From Nitrospira defluvii (GTDB lineage Bacteria; Nitrospirota; Nitrospiria; Nitrospirales; Nitrospiraceae): a DNA stretch of 9,968 nt. The notes below the pieces were generated by a model. That model made no database searches, was not told the origin of the DNA, and saw only the letters and a list, made by a program, of their open reading frames with translations. The translations under genes were made by a program, and so were the position numbers. Where the stretch lies: the NCBI GenBank assembly GCA_016199015.1, contig JACQHN010000290.1, forward strand, positions 1-9,968. The letters are read 5' to 3'. Shown here one piece after another: positions 7,552 through 9,968 of this stretch. Each line of letters opens with the position of its first letter. The stretch's first letter is position 1.

Positions 7552-8181
7552 ATGGATGACAAGACAGACGACCCCATCATGATCTCCGCGCTGGAGCACT
7601 GGAGTTATTGCCCGCGACAGTGTGCGCTGATTCACGTTGAGCAAACCTTTGACGAGAATCTCTACACGTTGAGAGGGCAGGCGGTTCATAAACGGGTGGA
7701 TGAGCCGGAGTCTGAAATAGTCGATGGGGTGCGGGTGGAACGGGCGGTGCCGCTCTGGTCGAAGCAGCTGGGGCTGATCGGCAGAGCCGACGTGGTGGAG
7801 TTTCATGGTGAGGTCCCGTACCCCGTCGAATACAAGCATGGCCCCCGTCGAGAGCAAGAGCATGACGAGCTCCAACTCTGTGCCCAAGCGATCTGCTTGG
7901 AGGAGATGACCGGGAAGCCCGTCCCACGTGGCGCGATTTATCACCACAGTTCACGCCGAAGAAGAGAAGTGATCTTTACGGCAGAATTGCGAGATCAAGT
8001 GGCCGAGGTCGTGACGCAGGTTCGCGCGATGTTAGTGGCCAAGATTCTTCCGCCGCCGGTTAACGATGCCCGGTGTCGACATTGCTCATTGATCGAAGCC
8101 TGCATGCCGTCGGTCATCGGCGAGCAGCAACGCGCGGCGGCGGTGGTTCGCACGCTGTTTGTCGTGACGGAACCGAGCTGA
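7552..8181 (+). CDS. cas4: Cas4, RecB-like nuclease for prespacer processing
   Basis: Cas4 works with Cas1-Cas2 to trim prespacers next to the PAM so that they are inserted in the right orientation. The 209-residue protein has the four cysteines expected to hold an iron-sulfur cluster: C20 in SYCPRQC, then C175, C178 and C184 in ARCRHCSLIEACMP. RecB-type nuclease residues are H46 in GQAVHKR, D80 in GRADVVE, and E93 and K95 in PVEYKHG, followed by a Q-rich helix (LQLCAQAICLEE). A TTG at 7531 would add seven residues and overlap cas7c by four bases. ATG 7552 is preferred, though its ribosome site is poor; CAGG at 7537-7540 is the only candidate. GC rises to about 63% in the middle of the gene, unlike cas7c just upstream. 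Confidence 0.95.
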   Translation: MDDKTDDPIMISALEHWSYCPRQCALIHVEQTFDENLYTLRGQAVHKRVDEPESEIVDGVRVERAVPLWSKQLGLIGRADVVEFHGEVPYPVEYKHGPRREQEHDELQLCAQAICLEEMTGKPVPRGAIYHHSSRRRREVIFTAELRDQVAEVVTQVRAMLVAKILPPPVNDARCRHCSLIEACMPSVIGEQQRAAAVVRTLFVVTEPS

Positions 8182-8188
8182 GCCGTCG

Positions 8189-9220
8189 ATGCACCAATTA
8201 CTCAACACGCTGTATCTGACGACCGAGGGCTCATACCTCCGTCTGGATCACGACACGTTGCGGGTCGAGGTCGAGCGGGAGACGAAGCTGCAGGTGCCGA
8301 TCCATCACCTGGGTGGCATTGTCTGTTTTGGCGACGTGCTGGTGAGTCCGGCGGCGCTGGCGCGATGCGCCCAAGATGGCCGGTTCGTTGTCTTTCTCGA
8401 TCGCAACGGCCGGTTTCAAGCGCGAGTGGAAGGGCCGATCTCGGGCAATGTGTTGCTGCGTTGTGCGCAACATGCCGCCATGGGCAATGTCGACAAAACC
8501 CTGGCGATTGCGCGGCATATCGTCGGTGGGAAAATTCAGAATAGCCGCCAGATAGTCTTGCGCGCCGCCAGGGAAACCGACCAACCCGAGGATGGCGATG
8601 CGCTGCGGCAGACCGCAGAGGCCCTGGGAAACGTGCTGGGGCGCGTGCCGCTTGCGGAAGACCTCGACCACCTTCGTGGCCTGGAAGGTGAGGCCGCCCG
8701 AAAATATTTCGCCACGTTCGATCGCATGGTGCGCGAAGATCGCGCAACGTTTACACTGAGTGGCCGTACACGTCGCCCGCCCACCGATCCGGTGAATACC
8801 TTGCTGTCGTTTCTCTATGCCTTGCTGATGAACGATTGCGTCGCGGCGTTGGAAGGCGTGGGCCTTGATCCACAAATGGGATTCTTACATGCCCTGCGCC
8901 CAGGTCGGGCAGCCTTGGCATTGGACCTCATGGAGGAGTTGCGGAGTGTGTTCGCCGACCGTTTGGCGCTGACGTTGATTAATCGACGGCAAGTGGCGCC
9001 CAACCAGTTTCACGCTCGCCCTGGCGGCGCGGTGCACCTGGACGATGCCGCGCGCAAAGAAGTCATTGTGGCCTATCAAAAACGGAAACAGGAGGAGATC
9101 ACGCATCCGGTGCTGGATCAAAAGATGCCGCTGGGCTTGGTCCCGCACGTGCAGGCGCGCTTGTTGGCCCGCGTGTTGCGTGGTGATTTGGACGCCTATC
9201 CACCGTTCCTCTATCGGTAG
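8189..9220 (+). CDS. cas1: Cas1 integrase
   Basis: Cas1 is the metal-dependent integrase that, in complex with Cas2, inserts new spacers at the leader end of the array. The 343-residue protein has the type I-C form. An N-terminal beta domain includes HHLGGIVCFGDVLVSPAALARC (around 39-60). The catalytic C-terminal domain has E166 in GLEGEAARKYF, H234 in GFLHALRPGR and D246 in ALALDLMEELR, the usual Glu-His-Asp metal ligands. The core looks complete. It begins seven bases after cas4 and ends nine bases before cas2. GC is near 64% in counted lines, matching cas4 and unlike the interference genes. The ATG at 8189 has no good Shine-Dalgarno sequence, so coupling to cas4 translation is likely. Confidence 0.97.
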   Translation: MHQLLNTLYLTTEGSYLRLDHDTLRVEVERETKLQVPIHHLGGIVCFGDVLVSPAALARCAQDGRFVVFLDRNGRFQARVEGPISGNVLLRCAQHAAMGNVDKTLAIARHIVGGKIQNSRQIVLRAARETDQPEDGDALRQTAEALGNVLGRVPLAEDLDHLRGLEGEAARKYFATFDRMVREDRATFTLSGRTRRPPTDPVNTLLSFLYALLMNDCVAALEGVGLDPQMGFLHALRPGRAALALDLMEELRSVFADRLALTLINRRQVAPNQFHARPGGAVHLDDAARKEVIVAYQKRKQEEITHPVLDQKMPLGLVPHVQARLLARVLRGDLDAYPPFLYR

Positions 9221-9225
9221 GAGGT
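9219..9225 (+). promoter_or_regulatory. Strong ribosome binding site of cas2
   Basis: AGGAGGT spans the cas1 stop codon (TAG 9218-9220) and lies four bases before the cas2 ATG at 9230. It is the closest match to the consensus Shine-Dalgarno in the window. Confidence 0.8.
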
Positions 9226-9229
9226 CGCG

Positions 9230-9520
9230 ATGCAGGTCCTGGTCGCGTACGATGTGGCGACAGAATCGACAGGGGGCCGACGTCGGCTGCGCAAGATCGC
9301 GCAAGCCTGTCAGAATTTCGGGCAGCGGGTGCAAAAGTCGGTATTTGAATGTTCCGTCAACGAAATGCAATTCGAGGAACTCGTGCGGCAATTGGTCGAG
9401 ATCATCGATGAGAAGGAAGACAGCCTGCGGGTATATCGGTTGGTCGAACCCAAGGAAAAGTATGTGCAGGTGTTTGGAGTAGATATGTCGGTGGATTTTA
9501 ACGAGCCATTGATCTTGTGA
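9230..9520 (+). CDS. cas2: Cas2, structural partner of Cas1
   Basis: Cas2 forms the central dimer of the Cas1-Cas2 integration complex and positions the prespacer. The 96-residue protein has the normal length and the ferredoxin-like fold pattern: strand MQVLVAYDVAT with the conserved D8, an RRLRKIAQACQNFGQRVQKS helix and turn, the strand VFECSVNEMQF, and SLRVYRLVEP further on. AGGAGGT at 9219-9225 sets the start. It is the last protein gene of the operon. No U-tailed terminator follows, so transcription may continue into the leader; the 5-bp inverted repeat at 9520-9538 is too weak to count as one. Confidence 0.96.
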   Translation: MQVLVAYDVATESTGGRRRLRKIAQACQNFGQRVQKSVFECSVNEMQFEELVRQLVEIIDEKEDSLRVYRLVEPKEKYVQVFGVDMSVDFNEPLIL

Positions 9521-9698
9521 GCGCGAACCATAAGCGCTGATGAAGTGGGCGGAGGATCGCGCGTTGTGCAAGATACTGAGATGAAAGGAGTTTGTGAGAG
9601 ATGGCGATGAACCTTCGCCAAAGTCTCCATGCAGTTCTCGATGGTTCGCGCCGGCAGGGGGCGAACCTCAGGGAAAACCAAGGGGTTTTCCTAACGCT
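9521..9698 (+). promoter_or_regulatory. CRISPR leader with three inverted repeats
   Basis: This 178-base segment between cas2 and the first repeat is where the leader of a type I-C array is expected: it should contain the array promoter and the sites that guide spacer insertion. It holds three inverted repeats: TGGCGA/TCGCCA (9602-9607 and 9615-9620), GGTTCGC/GCGAACC (9643-9649 and 9661-9667), and GGAAAACC/GGTTTTCC (9672-9679 and 9684-9691, loop AAGG). The last one ends seven bases before the array. GATACT at 9572-9577 is a possible -10 box, but I see no matching -35, so the promoter is not placed. A 33-codon frame (9601-9702) with AAAGGAG upstream crosses the leader. Confidence 0.75.
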
Positions 9699-9968
9699 GT
9701 AGCGCCCTTCCTTCGGGAAGGGCGAGGATTGAAACATCTGCGCGATAGACGAAACAGACGACTGGCAGGTAGCGCCCTTCCTTCGGGAAGGGCGAGGATT
9801 GAAACAGCATGGGTCGGTCCGTTCTGAGGCCGCGCCTCGGTGTAGCGCCCTTCCTTCGGGAAGGGCGAGGATTGAAACTCAGGGAGTACCTGGGCGTGGC
9901 CGCTACGCCGTGTAGCGCCCTTCCTTCGGGAAGGGCGAGGATTGAAACAACATTAATGCGGGCATCAC
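9699..9968 (+). CRISPR. Type I-C CRISPR array, truncated at window end
   Basis: Four identical 37-nt repeats lie at 9699-9735, 9769-9805, 9842-9878 and 9912-9948. Spacers are 9736-9768 (33 nt), 9806-9841 (36 nt) and 9879-9911 (33 nt); a fourth begins at 9949 and is cut by the window edge. Each repeat is GTAG, a 9-bp stem (CGCCCTTCC with GGAAGGGCG) closed by TTCG, then the 11-nt handle AGGATTGAAAC. That handle has the length and ending produced by Cas5d in other type I-C systems, which fixes the transcription direction as + and makes the cas2-proximal end the leader end. The perfect repeats suggest that the array is maintained, and the spacers visible here should be the youngest. Spacer targets cannot be identified without a search. 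Confidence 0.98.

Noticed and set aside
8231..8875. 214-codon minus-strand frame within cas1 (and another at 8885-9571)
   Set aside because: Both are antisense shadows of high-GC coding sequence; the + strand encodes a complete Cas1 with catalytic residues, and Cas2.
9520..9538. Inverted repeat AGCGC/GCGCT after cas2 as a terminator
   Set aside because: The stem is only 5 bp with a 9-base loop and no T-run follows.
9594..9827. GTG-started frame running from the leader into the array
   Set aside because: The AAAGGAG lies only three bases before the GTG, and the frame translates repeats and spacers, which are not expected to be coding.

Overview
The window holds a type I-C CRISPR-Cas locus on the + strand, in the order cas3, cas5c, cas8c, cas7c, cas4, cas1, cas2, leader, repeat array. 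The array runs off the right edge. The subtype follows from gene order, the absence of cas6, and the presence of Cas8c (Csd1), Cas7c (Csd2) and a Cas5 with the residues of a crRNA-processing Cas5d. The host may be a Nitrospira-like bacterium. That is an inference from coding style, moderate to high GC in the flanks, an NP-rich repeat protein and an intergenic element at the left edge that resembles repeats I associate with Nitrospira; it is not proven by the sequence.

Left flank (1-1230): a non-coding stretch, a small reading frame with an Asn/Pro-rich 12-residue tandem repeat (318-827, start uncertain), and a 95-residue cysteine-containing protein (943-1230). Between these and the operon lies an 86-codon remnant (1275-1535). 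It matches the start of a Cas3 HD domain but diverges strongly from the intact cas3 that begins 11 bases later.

Interference block (1547-7534): cas3 (HD nuclease plus helicase), cas5c (crRNA processing and handle binding), cas8c (large subunit) and cas7c (backbone) are overlapping or tightly spaced. Inside the 3' end of cas8c an in-frame ATG at 6256 has a strong Shine-Dalgarno sequence and matches the known position of the hidden small-subunit gene cas11c. Together these supply the complete Cascade, the processing enzyme and the effector nuclease.

Adaptation block (7552-9520): cas4, cas1 and cas2 follow at once, but at clearly higher GC (about 60-65% in counted stretches against about 45% in cas3-cas7c). 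With the cas3 remnant at the other end, this suggests that the interference genes were exchanged as a cassette into an older locus.

Leader and array (9521-9968): about 180 bases with three inverted repeats lead into four identical 37-nt repeats with three complete spacers (33, 36, 33 nt) and a fourth cut by the window end. Each repeat folds into a 9-bp stem capped by UUCG and ends in an 11-nt handle of the type I-C kind.
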